Shown: positions 33,993 through 42,367 of the stretch, one piece after another
Position numbering within the stretch: the first letter of the stretch is position 1
Layout: every line of letters begins with the position of its first letter
Source of the DNA: Palsa-504 sp963744005
Lineage (GTDB): Bacteria > Actinomycetota > Actinomycetes > Streptosporangiales > Streptosporangiaceae
Reading direction: 5' to 3'
Length of the DNA: 64,000 nt
NCBI GenBank assembly: GCA_963744005.1
Contig: CAVURU010000004.1
Coordinates: forward strand, 744,001 to 808,000
Position numbers and translations under genes: made by a program
The notes under the pieces: generated by a model
What the model was told of the DNA's origin: nothing
Seen by the model: only the letters and a program-made list of their open reading frames with translations
The model's database searches: none

Positions 33993-34813
33993 TGCCGCTG
34001 TTCCGCCGCGATCTGCACTCGCTCAGCGCCCTCTACGCCCTCGACGCCCTCGAGTCCGGCAGCGAGCTGACCCGCTTCACCCGCCATCTGGCCCGTTGCC
34101 CCTCGTGTGCCGCCGAGGTCCGCGGGTTCCGCGAGGTGGCCACCTCCATGGCCTTCGCCGCCACCGCCGACCCCCCGCCCGAGCTGCGCGACCAGGTGCT
34201 GGCCGCGATCGCGCAGACCCGTCAGCTGCCCCCCGAGATCCGGACCCACGCCCGGCCCCGGCAGGCCCGGACCCGGCGTAGCGCCCCCTGGCTGCCCTGG
34301 CTGTCCGGCCTGGTCACGGCGGCCGCGGTCGTGGCCGCGGTGCTGTTCGGCGTGTCGAACTCGCACACTCAGCAGCAGCTCAACGCGGCCCGCGCGCAGG
34401 CCCAGTCGCTGCAGGCGGCCCAGGCCCGGGTCGAAGCCGAGCTGACCCAGGCCCGCCAGCACGACCAGGCCCTGGCCCAGATCCTCGGCGCGCCGCACGT
34501 CACGCTGCTGTCCCAGGCCACCAGCAAGGGCGGCGTGGCCGTGGTCGTGCTGGACTCGGCTCAGCGCCAGCTCGTCATGGCCACCTCCGGGCTGCCCGCG
34601 CTGCCCACGGGCAAGGTGTACCAGCTGTGGCTGATCGGCCCGGTGAAGATCGTCTCGGCCGGCCTGCTGCCCGCCGCCCAGGACGGCGTGACCTCACCGG
34701 TCATCGCCACCGGCCTGACCAAGGGGGACAAGCTCGGCCTGACCGTCGAGCCCGCAGGCGGCAGCCAGCAGCCCACCACCACCCCGATCCTGGCCCTGCC
34801 CGTCCCCGTCTGA
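33992..34813 (+). CDS. rskA: RskA-type membrane anti-sigma factor
   Basis: A 273-residue single-pass membrane protein. The cytoplasmic N-terminus has a zinc-type anti-sigma signature (LTRFTRHLARCPSCAAEVRGF, H-x3-C-x2-C). A transmembrane helix at about residues 105-124 (LSGLVTAAAVVAAVLFGV) is followed by a coiled coil of AQ-rich heptads (about 130-165). The extracellular RskA domain ends the protein (ATSGLPALPTGKVYQLWLIGP, TVEPAGGS). It sequesters SigK at the membrane. It begins within the sigK stop and is followed by a strong convergent hairpin. Confidence 0.9.
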   Translation: MPLFRRDLHSLSALYALDALESGSELTRFTRHLARCPSCAAEVRGFREVATSMAFAATADPPPELRDQVLAAIAQTRQLPPEIRTHARPRQARTRRSAPWLPWLSGLVTAAAVVAAVLFGVSNSHTQQQLNAARAQAQSLQAAQARVEAELTQARQHDQALAQILGAPHVTLLSQATSKGGVAVVVLDSAQRQLVMATSGLPALPTGKVYQLWLIGPVKIVSAGLLPAAQDGVTSPVIATGLTKGDKLGLTVEPAGGSQQPTTTPILALPVPV

Positions 34814-34840
34814 CCGCCCCGCCGTAACCCGGACATGGTG

Positions 34841-34878
34841 CGGTCCGCCCGGGCCGCCGTATCGGCTCGGGCGGGCCG
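34841..34878. terminator. Bidirectional terminator hairpin between convergent genes
   Basis: The 15-nt arms 34841-34855 and 34864-34878 pair along their full length as RNA (13 Watson-Crick pairs and two G-U pairs) around an 8-nt loop. It lies 27 bp after the rskA-like stop and 19 bp from the stop of the convergent minus-strand gene. No T tract is present. Confidence 0.65.
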
Positions 34879-34897
34879 CGGCCAGCACTGGGACAGG

Positions 34898-35215
34898 TCA
34901 GGCCGGCCAGCTCCAGGTGGTGACCTCCCCGCCGGTGATCTCCACCGCTCCGGCCCGCTCTTCCGGCCCGGCCCAGATGGTGTAGCGCCCGGCGGCCAGA
35001 CCCGGGTACACCGCCGCGTACCTGGTCGACCCGGGCAGGTGCCGGGCCCGCACCTGCGAGTGCGTGCGCCGGGCCGCCGGTTCGTCGTCGCGGCTGATCT
35101 CGATCTCCCGGTCGTCCAGCTCGGCCGGGGTGTACAGGATCAGGGCGCCGACGTCAGCGCCCAAGTCCAGCACCACGGTTCCGGGCCCGGACGGCCCCAT
35201 CGCGTGCTCGCTCAT
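34898..35215 (-). CDS. Hypothetical protein coupled to the DUF4331 gene
   Basis: A 105-residue protein whose start overlaps the DUF4331 stop (TGATG), so it is co-translated with it. The sequence looks like a compact beta-sandwich: TVVLDLGADVGALILYTPAELDDREIEISR, RRTHSQVRARHL, RYAAVYPGLAAGRYTIWAG, ITGGEVTTWSWP. The pattern YxxVYPGLAxGxYTIW suggests a phosphate- or sugar-binding-like fold, but I cannot name a family. No signal or membrane segment is present. Confidence 0.7.
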   Translation of the reverse strand: MSEHAMGPSGPGTVVLDLGADVGALILYTPAELDDREIEISRDDEPAARRTHSQVRARHLPGSTRYAAVYPGLAAGRYTIWAGPEERAGAVEITGGEVTTWSWPA

Positions 35216-36582
35216 CAGGCCGGCTCGTTGTACCCGCTGTACGGCAGGCCCAGGTACGGGAAGTGGTTCAGCGGGGGAGCGCTGACGTCCGACGGGGTCA
35301 GTCCGTCGGTCAGCTGGCCCGCCGCCGCGTCCGGCTTGAAGCTGGGGTCGATGAGCGGGTAGGTGACGCCGGCGATGGCCCGCAGCTCGATCGCGACCAC
35401 GTCGTCGGTCACCCGGCGGCCGTTCGGGAAGCCCGCCGGGTCGTTGCCCAGCAGCCCGTAGATGCTCCCGTTCTTGTTCGGCGCGATCGACGTGTTCAGC
35501 CGCAGCATGTCAGCCAGGGTCGACCCGGTGTTGTTGGTGAACCCAGGGATCAGGCCGGCCGGTATGCCAGTGAGCAGGATCGCCTCCAGGTCAACCCGCG
35601 GCTTGCCCGACTTGTTCAGCGCGTCGAGGTTCGGGAACACCCCGGGGTACAGGGTGGGCAGCAGCCCGGCCAGGCCGGGTGTGGCCACGTAGCTGGCGAA
35701 CTGCTTGTCGCCCGACGGCGGCTCCGAGTTCCACAGGTCCTTCTTGCCCATCGGGATGAGCACCTCGTTGACCAGCGGGTTGCCCAGCCGCGACACCTGG
35801 ACGAACGGCCCGGCGTTGACGTACTCCCCGGCGTGGGCGTCGTACACCCGTGCCTTCTGCCGGCTGGCCGTGGTCCACACCCCGATCGTCGGGTGACCCT
35901 TGGCCGTCAGCGTGGAGATCGGCACCTGGATGGCGATGGAGTGCACGTTCAGGTTGTTGGTCGCGTTGACGCCCTTCGAGGCGGCCAGCGCGGGCAGCCC
36001 GAACGTGGCGTGCAGGTTCGCGAACGGCCGCAGGTCACCCAGGTCGAAGATGGCGCCCAGGTCGACGTAGAAGGCCTCGGCGCGCTGCCCGGCGAACACG
36101 CTCATGCCGCCGCCCAGGCCGTGCACGGCCGCGGCCGCGATGCCCGGGTAGAACGACGGCGGCGTGGACAGCGGGCCGATGTTGCACGGCGGGCAGGCCA
36201 GGTGCTGGCCCAGCACCCGCGACCGGCCGCCGGTCACCGCGGTGACGCTGTAGGACTGGCGCCGGTTCCAGTTCGGGCTGTCGATCGACTCGATCGGGCC
36301 GGTGTTGTACAAGAAGGTGTCCGGGTGGGCCACCGTGGTGGTGAACCGGAACTCATACGTGATGTCGGCCCGGCCGTCGCCGTTGTTGTCGATATGGATC
36401 TCGTACAGCACGTCGTCGCCGAACTCATAGAAGTTCGGGCCGCCGGCCGGCAGCTGCAACGGCACATAGTTGGCGATCAGGGTGACGGTGTCCGGCTTGT
36501 CCGGGCTGACGAACGCGTAGACGTCAGTACTGTCAGCGACCGGGTCTTTGGATATCTCCGGTGCCTCGCGATGCGATGACAT
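35215..36582 (-). CDS. DUF4331 domain protein
   Basis: A 455-residue protein. The N-terminus SSHREAPEISKDPVADSTDVYAFVSPDKPDTVTLIANYVPLQLPAGGPNFY is the DUF4331 signature. IDNNGDGRADITYEFRF follows, then the C-terminal LNTSIAPN and FPNGRRVTDDVVAIELRAIAG segments. No export signal is visible. In actinomycetes DUF4331 genes commonly lie next to ECF sigma/anti-sigma pairs, as here (the sigK/rskA-like pair is convergent). Their biochemical role is unknown; repeated DNNGDG-like acidic loops could bind calcium. Confidence 0.88.
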   Translation of the reverse strand: MSSHREAPEISKDPVADSTDVYAFVSPDKPDTVTLIANYVPLQLPAGGPNFYEFGDDVLYEIHIDNNGDGRADITYEFRFTTTVAHPDTFLYNTGPIESIDSPNWNRRQSYSVTAVTGGRSRVLGQHLACPPCNIGPLSTPPSFYPGIAAAAVHGLGGGMSVFAGQRAEAFYVDLGAIFDLGDLRPFANLHATFGLPALAASKGVNATNNLNVHSIAIQVPISTLTAKGHPTIGVWTTASRQKARVYDAHAGEYVNAGPFVQVSRLGNPLVNEVLIPMGKKDLWNSEPPSGDKQFASYVATPGLAGLLPTLYPGVFPNLDALNKSGKPRVDLEAILLTGIPAGLIPGFTNNTGSTLADMLRLNTSIAPNKNGSIYGLLGNDPAGFPNGRRVTDDVVAIELRAIAGVTYPLIDPSFKPDAAAGQLTDGLTPSDVSAPPLNHFPYLGLPYSGYNEPA

Positions 36583-36717
36583 GGCTTTGCTACCTCATTG
36601 GCTCGAAGGCGGCCCTGGGCCCAGGCGGACGCAGGACTCAAAAAGTCACAAGCGTTAGCGGGATGCTGACTGCGAAATGCGGTAGGCGAAATGCTGGAGA
36701 GCGTGCGGCGGCCTGGC

Positions 36718-37035
36718 TCAGCCGATCGCCCGGGCGATCCGGGCGGCCAGGTCCTTGTCGCGGAGCTGGGTCTGGCTCGTCCCGGAGAACACCTCGATGT
36801 CTCCGGACTTCGCGTCGCGCACGTGCACCACGATCGGGCCTGCGGCGGCGGTTCCCGCCTCGTCGGACGAGCCCGCGGCGGCGGGCGAGCGAGTGCTGGC
36901 CGATGCGGCCTGGCTCACGCCCGCTCCCAGCGCGGTGACGGCGAGCCCAGCGGCGCCGGCCGCCGCGGCTCCGTGCAGCAGGGAGCGCCGGGACAGGTGC
37001 CCATCCTGTTCTTGTTGTGCCTTACGACTGAGCAT
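36718..37035 (-). CDS. Small Tat-exported protein
   Basis: A 105-residue protein with a twin-arginine signal (LSRRSLLHGAAAAGAAGLAVTALGAG, cleavage near SQA-AS). The mature part is short: a Ser/Ala linker, then GPIVVHVRDAKSGDIEVFSGTSQTQLRDKDLAARIARA. ATG 37035 has AAAGGA 6 nt upstream. The tail pattern VHVRDAxSGDIxVFxGT is found in many small actinomycete Tat substrates of unknown function. It lies just upstream of, and on the same strand as, the DUF4331 gene and may belong to the same system. Confidence 0.7.
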   Translation of the reverse strand: MLSRKAQQEQDGHLSRRSLLHGAAAAGAAGLAVTALGAGVSQAASASTRSPAAAGSSDEAGTAAAGPIVVHVRDAKSGDIEVFSGTSQTQLRDKDLAARIARAIG

Positions 37036-37223
37036 GACGGTCCTTTCGCGGACAATCGGCATCGATTCGCCCGGCTGAGGGGAGTGGAATACGTCAGGCC
37101 TTGTTCGCCGCGGATGGCCCTGGCGGATGGCTCTGCGGCGGAAAATTTTGATAACGATTCCAGTCTCATCCGCATAGCGGACACGCTGGACCAAGGGCGG
37201 AGCCGGACATATCCGGCGCTGGC

Positions 37224-37722
37224 TCAGTCCCGGCGGCCGGTGGCCGCCACGCTGACGCCGAGCCCGATCATGACCAGGCCGCCGGAGCCGCCGATCAGCG
37301 CCAGGCGGCGCGGCGAGGCGATCAGCCATTCCCGGGTCGTGCCCGCCACGGCCGCCCATCCGCTTTCCAGGACCAGGGCGATGGCCGGGAACATCGCGTC
37401 AAGGATGAGCATCTGCGCCGGGACCGGCAGGTGGCCGGGCGTGGCCGAGACGAACTCCGGCAGGCTGACCACGAAGAAGACGATGCTCTTTGGGTTGGCC
37501 GCGCCGACCACGAACCCGTCCCGGACCGCCCGCCACGGCCGGACCGGCGCGACCTTCGCGGCCAGCGCCTCGGCCATCGACCGCCGGTGCCAGAGGGCCT
37601 GCACCCCAGGTAGATCAGGTAGGCGGCGCCGGCCAACTTCACCGCCGTGAGCACATGCGCTGATCGCTCCGCCACCGCCCCAGGCCGAACGCCACGGCGA
37701 TCACCTGGACGCACAGCCCGCC
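37224..37722 (-). pseudogene. LysE/RhtB-family amino-acid exporter, truncated and frameshifted
   Basis: The C-terminal two thirds of a LysE-type exporter are readable: AGLCVQVIAVAFGLG, then after one lost base near 37670 ERSAHVLTAVKLAGAAYLIYLG. After another lost base near 37610 comes VQALWHRRSMAEALAAKV, followed by RDGFVVGAANPKSIVFFVVSLPEFV and GGLVMIGLGVSVAATGRRD. GxxxxxxNPKxxxFF is the family hallmark. The first 45 or so residues are missing and unrelated sequence takes their place. The gene cannot be functional as written. Confidence 0.75.
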
Positions 37723-38264
37723 TGGGTCTGGGCTTTGACCAGCCGTTGGCCCGGGTGATACGTAAGCCTGGGCCTGCGTGCGGCGAGTGCGTACCGGTCG
37801 CATTCGGCGATCTTGCTGCTGATGTCATTGTTGGTGGCTGCGCTGGCTGGGCTGGGCTCGGCCTCAGCAAGAGCGCGGACGGTTTCGGCCACGCGGTGCG
37901 GCGGTTCGGACGCCGCCGACGCGGTCGCCCGGCTAACCCAGGAGCTGCTCATCCGCCGACAGCTCAGCCGCGTTCTGGGCTTTGCCATTTGGCACGCCTC
38001 TCACCAGTGTCTCACTGTTATCAGAAATTGCTTTACTTGCTGTCATGGCTCGCGGCGGGTACCGGAAATTCGAGCTTCGCGGACTCATGTAGTTAAGTTT
38101 AAGATATCGCCCTCTATCTCGCGAACGAGACACGAGTACCGCAAGGCGTGGATGCGTATGCTCGTGCGAGGTGTTATTGTGTGGCTTGATGTCATATCAG
38201 AAATAAAGACTAATTAAACGGCCACCTGCGCGTTGGGCGCTCATCTCCGGAGAGGAGCGGATCG
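37723..38264. other. Gene-poor region, possible recombinase remnant
   Basis: No intact gene. On the minus strand between about 37990 and 37725 a helical segment with NNDISSKIAECDRY resembles the coiled-coil C-terminus of actinobacterial large serine recombinases (usually KIAECDxKLARYRAALDAG), then loses the match. From 38000 to 38260 base composition becomes markedly AT-richer, and the region probably contains the methyltransferase promoter. This looks like the scar of a decayed mobile element, but the evidence is thin. Confidence 0.3.
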
Positions 38265-39029
38265 ATGGGAAGCCAGTTCGACGCCAGCGCTGACGCTTAC
38301 GAGGCCTCGGCCGGGATGCCGGTGTGGATGTGGATGGAGGAACCATCGATCCGCGCCGTATGCGGAGAATTGAAGGGCGCGAGCGTCGTCGACATGGGTT
38401 GTGGAACCGGGGTGTACACGCGGCGTCTGGCGAGGTGGGGAGCGTCTCACACACTTGGCGTGGACGTGTCGGAGGGAATGCTCGCTCGCGCCCGGGAATT
38501 GGAGGCCCATAACCCGCTAGGAGTGGTGTACGGCGTTCAGGATCTGGCCAGCTCGCGTCAAGTCGAACCTTCGCTGAAAAGCGTGCTAGGAAAGCTTGAT
38601 CTTGCGCTGGCAGTTTATGTGTTGTGCTACGCCGTAACCAAAGATGAACTGGCGCAGATGTGCCGCCTAGCCAGGATGAGCCTGAGGCCAGGCGGCCGGT
38701 TCGTGGCCGCCACGATGAATCCGGACTACGCCGATGAGGCCGAACATCCGGGCTGGTACGCCGACTACCAGTTCTCGGTGGCGGCACAGTCGTGGCCGGT
38801 ATCGGAGGGCAGCAAGGTGCGCCTGAATGTGTTCTCGACTCCGCCCATCGCGGTGGATGCAGTGTGGTGGTCCAGGGAGACCTACGAACGTGTTCTGCGG
38901 CAGGCGGGATTCGCCGAGATAACCTGGCACACGTATAACGTGAGCGAGGAGGGGATCGCTCGGCAGGGCGAGCTTTTCTGGGCCAACTATGCAGAACGGC
39001 CGCACGCCGCAATCATCGAGGCCTGGTGA
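38265..39029 (+). CDS. Class I SAM-dependent methyltransferase, atypical codon use
   Basis: A 254-residue enzyme with the SAM-binding motif VVDMGCGTGVYTRRLARWGA, LGVDVSEGMLARARELE (motif II) and LALAVYVLCYA (motif IV-V). It opens with FDASADAYEASAGMPVWMW, a form typical of small-molecule methyltransferases. The start ATG has GGAG 7 nt upstream. Codons such as AAG/CTT/GTA/TTG and several A/T-ending positions are much more common than in flanking genes, consistent with recent acquisition. It sits between remnants of other genes. The substrate cannot be read from sequence. Confidence 0.85.
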   Translation: MGSQFDASADAYEASAGMPVWMWMEEPSIRAVCGELKGASVVDMGCGTGVYTRRLARWGASHTLGVDVSEGMLARARELEAHNPLGVVYGVQDLASSRQVEPSLKSVLGKLDLALAVYVLCYAVTKDELAQMCRLARMSLRPGGRFVAATMNPDYADEAEHPGWYADYQFSVAAQSWPVSEGSKVRLNVFSTPPIAVDAVWWSRETYERVLRQAGFAEITWHTYNVSEEGIARQGELFWANYAERPHAAIIEAW

Positions 39030-39143
39030 TCTGCTGGGTCACAAGTCGCAGTCTCGCGGCGGGGCGGGCCGAGGTCACGCGGCCAGTCCGTCGCAGGCCA
39101 AATCCACAATGGCGGCTACCTGACCAGGGAGTGGAGCAAGCAG

Positions 39144-39236
39144 ATGAAGGCAGTTGTGCTCGACCGCACGAGCGGCCCTGGCATCCTGCGCATGGGCGGG
39201 GTGAAACACCGGCCCCGGGGCCGCGGTAGGTGCTGA
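39144..39236 (+). pseudogene. N-terminal scrap of a zinc-type alcohol dehydrogenase/quinone oxidoreductase
   Basis: A 30-codon frame, MKAVVLDRTSGPGILRMGGV, matches the start of MDR-superfamily dehydrogenases (MKAVVLDRFGGPEVLRLGEVP). It goes out of frame at once; the expected VLI(K/R)V strand is visible in another frame at 39229-39250. The remaining 300 codons are absent. A ribosome site is still present (GGAG), supporting a former gene. Confidence 0.5.
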
Positions 39237-39331
39237 TCAAGAAGGTCTTGAGGCCGCATTTACTGCGGATGCCGGTCCGCGTCGCGGCCTGCGCCTGGCT
39301 GTGGTTCGTGGTTCGGTAGGTTTTTTAGCGG

Positions 39332-39481
39332 GTGGCCGAGGAGCAGCCTGGTGTAGCGGATCTGCTGGTGGACTGCCTGGTGTGCGAGGTGTCACCGTCG
39401 TGTTCGGCATCCTGCCCGGTCGACTACTCCGAGAACCTGCGGCTCAGCAGCACCCTGGGCGAACTCACCGGCCCCTTCTGA
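39332..39481 (+). pseudogene. Remnant of a thiamine-diphosphate enzyme (acetolactate synthase-like)
   Basis: VADLLVDCLV followed, in another frame, by GVTVVFGI matches the N-terminus of acetolactate-synthase-like TPP enzymes. About 25 codons later SCPVDYSENLRLSSTLGELTGPF and a stop resemble a PVDYSENLRL segment found elsewhere in the same family. The bulk of the enzyme (nearly 500 residues) is deleted. Identification rests on two short motifs, hence moderate confidence. Confidence 0.4.
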
Positions 39482-39625
39482 CACCACCCTGAGATACCCC
39501 GTGGTAGCCCGCCCCCATAATTCAAAGGCGAACCTGCCGGTCAGAGCTACGGCGCCAGATAGGCCTTCTGGTATCGCCGCCCCGGCGACACCTGTAGGTC
39601 ACCTGACCGGCATACCATCCCGAGG

Positions 39626-40834
39626 GTGAAGACCAGCGACGCAGGTCTGGTGCTGGTGCTGAACGCGGGCAGCTCCTCGGTGAAGTTCGCCGTGCTGGAA
39701 GCGGTCAGCGGCCGGCGCGTGCTGGGCGGCGAGGCCGAGCGGATCGGCACCCCGGACGCGGTGCTGCAGTTGCGGCGGGAGACCGGGGACCCGGTGACCG
39801 AGCCGCTGGCCGGCGGCAGCTACCAGGCCGCCATCGATCGGATCCTCGGCTTGCTGCCCGGGCCCGGCTCGGGTCCCGGGCTGATCGGCGCCGGTCACCG
39901 GGTCGTGCACGGGGGCGCGCAGTTCACCGCGTCGGCCCTGATCGATGACCAGGTCATCGCGGCCATCCGGTCCTACCGCCGGCTGGCCCCGCTGCACAAC
40001 GCGGCCGACTTGGCCGGCATCGAGGCGGTCAGCGCGGCCCGGCCGGGCCTGCCCCAGGTCGCCGTGTTCGACACCGCTTTCCACCAGACGATGCCGCCCG
40101 CCGCGTACCGCTATGCCGTGCCTGAGCGGTGGTACACCGAGTACGGGGTGCGCCGGTACGGCTTCCACGGCACCAGCCACCGCTACGTCAGCGGCCGGGC
40201 CGCGGACCTGCTCGGCCGGCCGCTGGGCGAGCTGCGGCTGGTCACCGCGCACCTGGGTAACGGGTGCAGCGCAGCCGCCATCCGGGACGGCGTCTCGGTC
40301 GACACCACCATGGGCCTGACCACCCTGGAGGGGCTGGTCATGGGCACCCGTTCCGGTGACGTCGACCCCGGCTTGTTCGGCTACCTGGCTGACGTGGCGG
40401 GCCTGACCGCGGCCCAGCTCACCGGCATCCTGAACACCGGCAGCGGCCTGGCCGGCCTGTCCGGGGTGGGCAATGACATGCGCGCCGTGCAGTCCGCCGC
40501 GGCCAGCGGAGACGAGCGGGCCTCGCTCGCCCTGGAGGTCTTCGTGCACCGCCTGGCCAAGGCCGTGGCCGGGCTGGTCACCAGCCTGGACCGGCTGGAC
40601 GCGCTGGTCTTCACCGGCGGGATCGGCGAGCGCAGCGTGACCGTCCGTCGCCTGGTCCTGGCCCGGCTCGGCTTCCTCGGCCTGGCCGAGGACCCGCAGG
40701 CCAACGCCCGGCACGGCCAGGACACCGGCGGCCGCATCAGCCCGCCCGGCCCGTCCGTGGCCCTGGTCGTGCCCACCGACGAGGAACTGATGATCGCCCG
40801 CGACACCGCCGCCCTCATTGAGGGCAGCCAGTGA
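39626..40834 (+). CDS. ackA: Acetate kinase
   Basis: A 402-residue ASKHA-fold kinase with both signatures: VLVLNAGSSSVKFAVLE at the N-terminus and the internal motif GFHGTSHRYV. Also present are GHRVVHGG, VFDTAFHQTMP, LVTAHLGNGCSAAAI, MGLTTLEGLVMGTRSGDVDPG and VFTGGIGE. It converts acetate and ATP to acetyl phosphate in both directions. No phosphotransacetylase or phosphoketolase gene is adjacent, though an acetolactate-synthase remnant lies just upstream. It overlaps acyP by 4 bp (GTGA). GTG 39626 is the start; no better alternative is near. Confidence 0.93.
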   Translation: MKTSDAGLVLVLNAGSSSVKFAVLEAVSGRRVLGGEAERIGTPDAVLQLRRETGDPVTEPLAGGSYQAAIDRILGLLPGPGSGPGLIGAGHRVVHGGAQFTASALIDDQVIAAIRSYRRLAPLHNAADLAGIEAVSAARPGLPQVAVFDTAFHQTMPPAAYRYAVPERWYTEYGVRRYGFHGTSHRYVSGRAADLLGRPLGELRLVTAHLGNGCSAAAIRDGVSVDTTMGLTTLEGLVMGTRSGDVDPGLFGYLADVAGLTAAQLTGILNTGSGLAGLSGVGNDMRAVQSAAASGDERASLALEVFVHRLAKAVAGLVTSLDRLDALVFTGGIGERSVTVRRLVLARLGFLGLAEDPQANARHGQDTGGRISPPGPSVALVVPTDEELMIARDTAALIEGSQ

Positions 40835-41103
40835 GCACCGTCCGCTACCGCCTGCTCATCTCCGGCCGGGTCCAGGGCGTGTTCTTCCGGGAGTCCTTCC
40901 GTCGCCAGGCCGACGAGCGGGGCATGGCCGGATGGGTGCGCAATCTGTCCGACGGCCGGGTCGAGGCGGTCCTGGAAGGCCCGCCGGACCAGGCCGAGAC
41001 GCTGGTCGAATGGGCCCGTCACGGACCCCGTCAGGCCTCCGTCGACCAGGTCAGCGTGCAGGCCGAGCCGCCCGAGGGACTCACCGGCTTCGTCGTCCGG
41101 TAG
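40831..41103 (+). CDS. acyP: Acylphosphatase
   Basis: A 90-residue acylphosphatase: SGRVQGVFFRESFRRQA (catalytic Arg in GRVQGVFFR) and GMAGWVRNLSDGRVEAVLEGP (catalytic Asn in VRNLSDG). It hydrolyses acyl phosphates such as acetyl phosphate. Its coupling to ackA through a 4-bp overlap suggests that the pair tunes the acetyl-phosphate pool. Confidence 0.93.
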   Translation: MSTVRYRLLISGRVQGVFFRESFRRQADERGMAGWVRNLSDGRVEAVLEGPPDQAETLVEWARHGPRQASVDQVSVQAEPPEGLTGFVVR

Positions 41104-41150
41104 CCCGCGCCGATTCGCCGGGTGGGGGACGCGTGCATATACATGGAGCA

Positions 41151-42356
41151 ATGGAAGAGCGTGGCCTGCGCACCTCCGCGGCCGCCCGGGCGGCGACCCG
41201 CCGGTCCGATGTGCTCGCGCTGGCCAGCTTCATCGTGCTCGGGCTGCCCGACGGCATGCTCGGCACCGCGTGGCCCTCGATGCGCGCCACGTTCGGCGCT
41301 CCGGTCAGCGCCCTCGGCCTGATCCTGCTGCTCGCCACGGCCGGATCGGTGCTGGTCACCGCCTTCGTCGGCGCGCTGATCCGGCGCCTCGGGGTGCCCG
41401 CCCTGCTGGCCGTAGCCGGCCTGTGCGCGGCGGTGGGCTTCGCCGGTTTCGCCGTGGCTCCCGGCCTCTGCCTGGTCCTGGGCCTGTCCGTGCTGACCGG
41501 CGCGGCGGCCGGCCAGATGGACGCCGGGCTCAACACCGCCGTCGCCTTGTCCGGCCGGGCCCGGCTGCTGAACCTGCTGCACGGCGCCTACGGGATCGGC
41601 ACCGCCCTCGGCCCGCTCATCGTCACCGCCGCCATCCTGACCGGCTCGTGGCGGCCGGCCTACCTGGTCCTTGCCGTCCTCGACCTGGTCATCGCGGGCT
41701 GCTGGCTGCGACACCGGCGGCGTGCCGGGCCGGCCCAGGCCGGGGCCGCGCCCGCCGCGCCGGCAGCGTCCGCCCCGCAGTGGTCCCGGCGCCGCTACAG
41801 CTCGGTCGTGGTCATCGGCATGAGCCTGTTTTTCCTCTACACCGGGCTGGAGGTCGGCGCCGGCCAGTGGGAGGCGAGCTTCCTCCGCGGCCAGCTGAAC
41901 ATGTCCGCGACCGCGACCGGACTGGCCACCTTCGGCTACTGGGGCACGCTGACCGCGGTGCGGATCGCGCTGGCCCTGCTGCCCCGCCCGGTCGCGCCCC
42001 GGACCGTGGTCCGGGGCGGCAGCGCTCTGGCCGTGGCCGCCGCCGCCGTGATCTGGTGGCAGCCCGGCACCGTCGGCACCGTGCTCGCCTTCGCGGTGCT
42101 CGGCGGGGCGCTGGCCGGCGTCTTCCCCGCCCTGGTCAGCCTCACCCCGCTCCGGCTCGGCGAGGGACGGGCCCAGCACGTCATCGCGTGGCAGGTGGGT
42201 GCGGCCGCGGCGGGCGGGGCCGGCGTCTCGGCCCTTATCGGCCTGCTCATCGGCGCGGCCGGCTACCGGGTCCTCGGCCCGACCCTGACCGTCCTGGCCC
42301 TGCTCATCGTCGGCACCGAGCTGATCCTGACCCGGCTGGCCCCGATCCTGCGCTGA
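41151..42356 (+). CDS. Major facilitator superfamily transporter
   Basis: A 401-residue integral membrane protein with 12 predicted helices in two halves, separated by a basic loop (RHRRRAGPAQAGAAP). SFIVLGLPDGMLGTAWPSMRATFG and GLILLLATAGSVLVTAFVGALIRRLG resemble the MFS group containing FucP-like and YfnA-like sugar or drug carriers (LLHGAYGIGTALGPLIV is typical). The substrate is not predictable. ATG 41151 is used; GTG 41133, with a stronger GGGGGA site, would add six residues. It lies 47 bp after acyP and may be co-transcribed. Confidence 0.85.
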   Translation: MEERGLRTSAAARAATRRSDVLALASFIVLGLPDGMLGTAWPSMRATFGAPVSALGLILLLATAGSVLVTAFVGALIRRLGVPALLAVAGLCAAVGFAGFAVAPGLCLVLGLSVLTGAAAGQMDAGLNTAVALSGRARLLNLLHGAYGIGTALGPLIVTAAILTGSWRPAYLVLAVLDLVIAGCWLRHRRRAGPAQAGAAPAAPAASAPQWSRRRYSSVVVIGMSLFFLYTGLEVGAGQWEASFLRGQLNMSATATGLATFGYWGTLTAVRIALALLPRPVAPRTVVRGGSALAVAAAAVIWWQPGTVGTVLAFAVLGGALAGVFPALVSLTPLRLGEGRAQHVIAWQVGAAAAGGAGVSALIGLLIGAAGYRVLGPTLTVLALLIVGTELILTRLAPILR

Positions 42357-42367
42357 GCCTGCCGCGG

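Noticed and set aside
37813..38217. 134-codon plus-strand ORF before the methyltransferase
   Set aside because: Mixed composition, no ribosome site and no coherent protein pattern; it crosses the remnant region.
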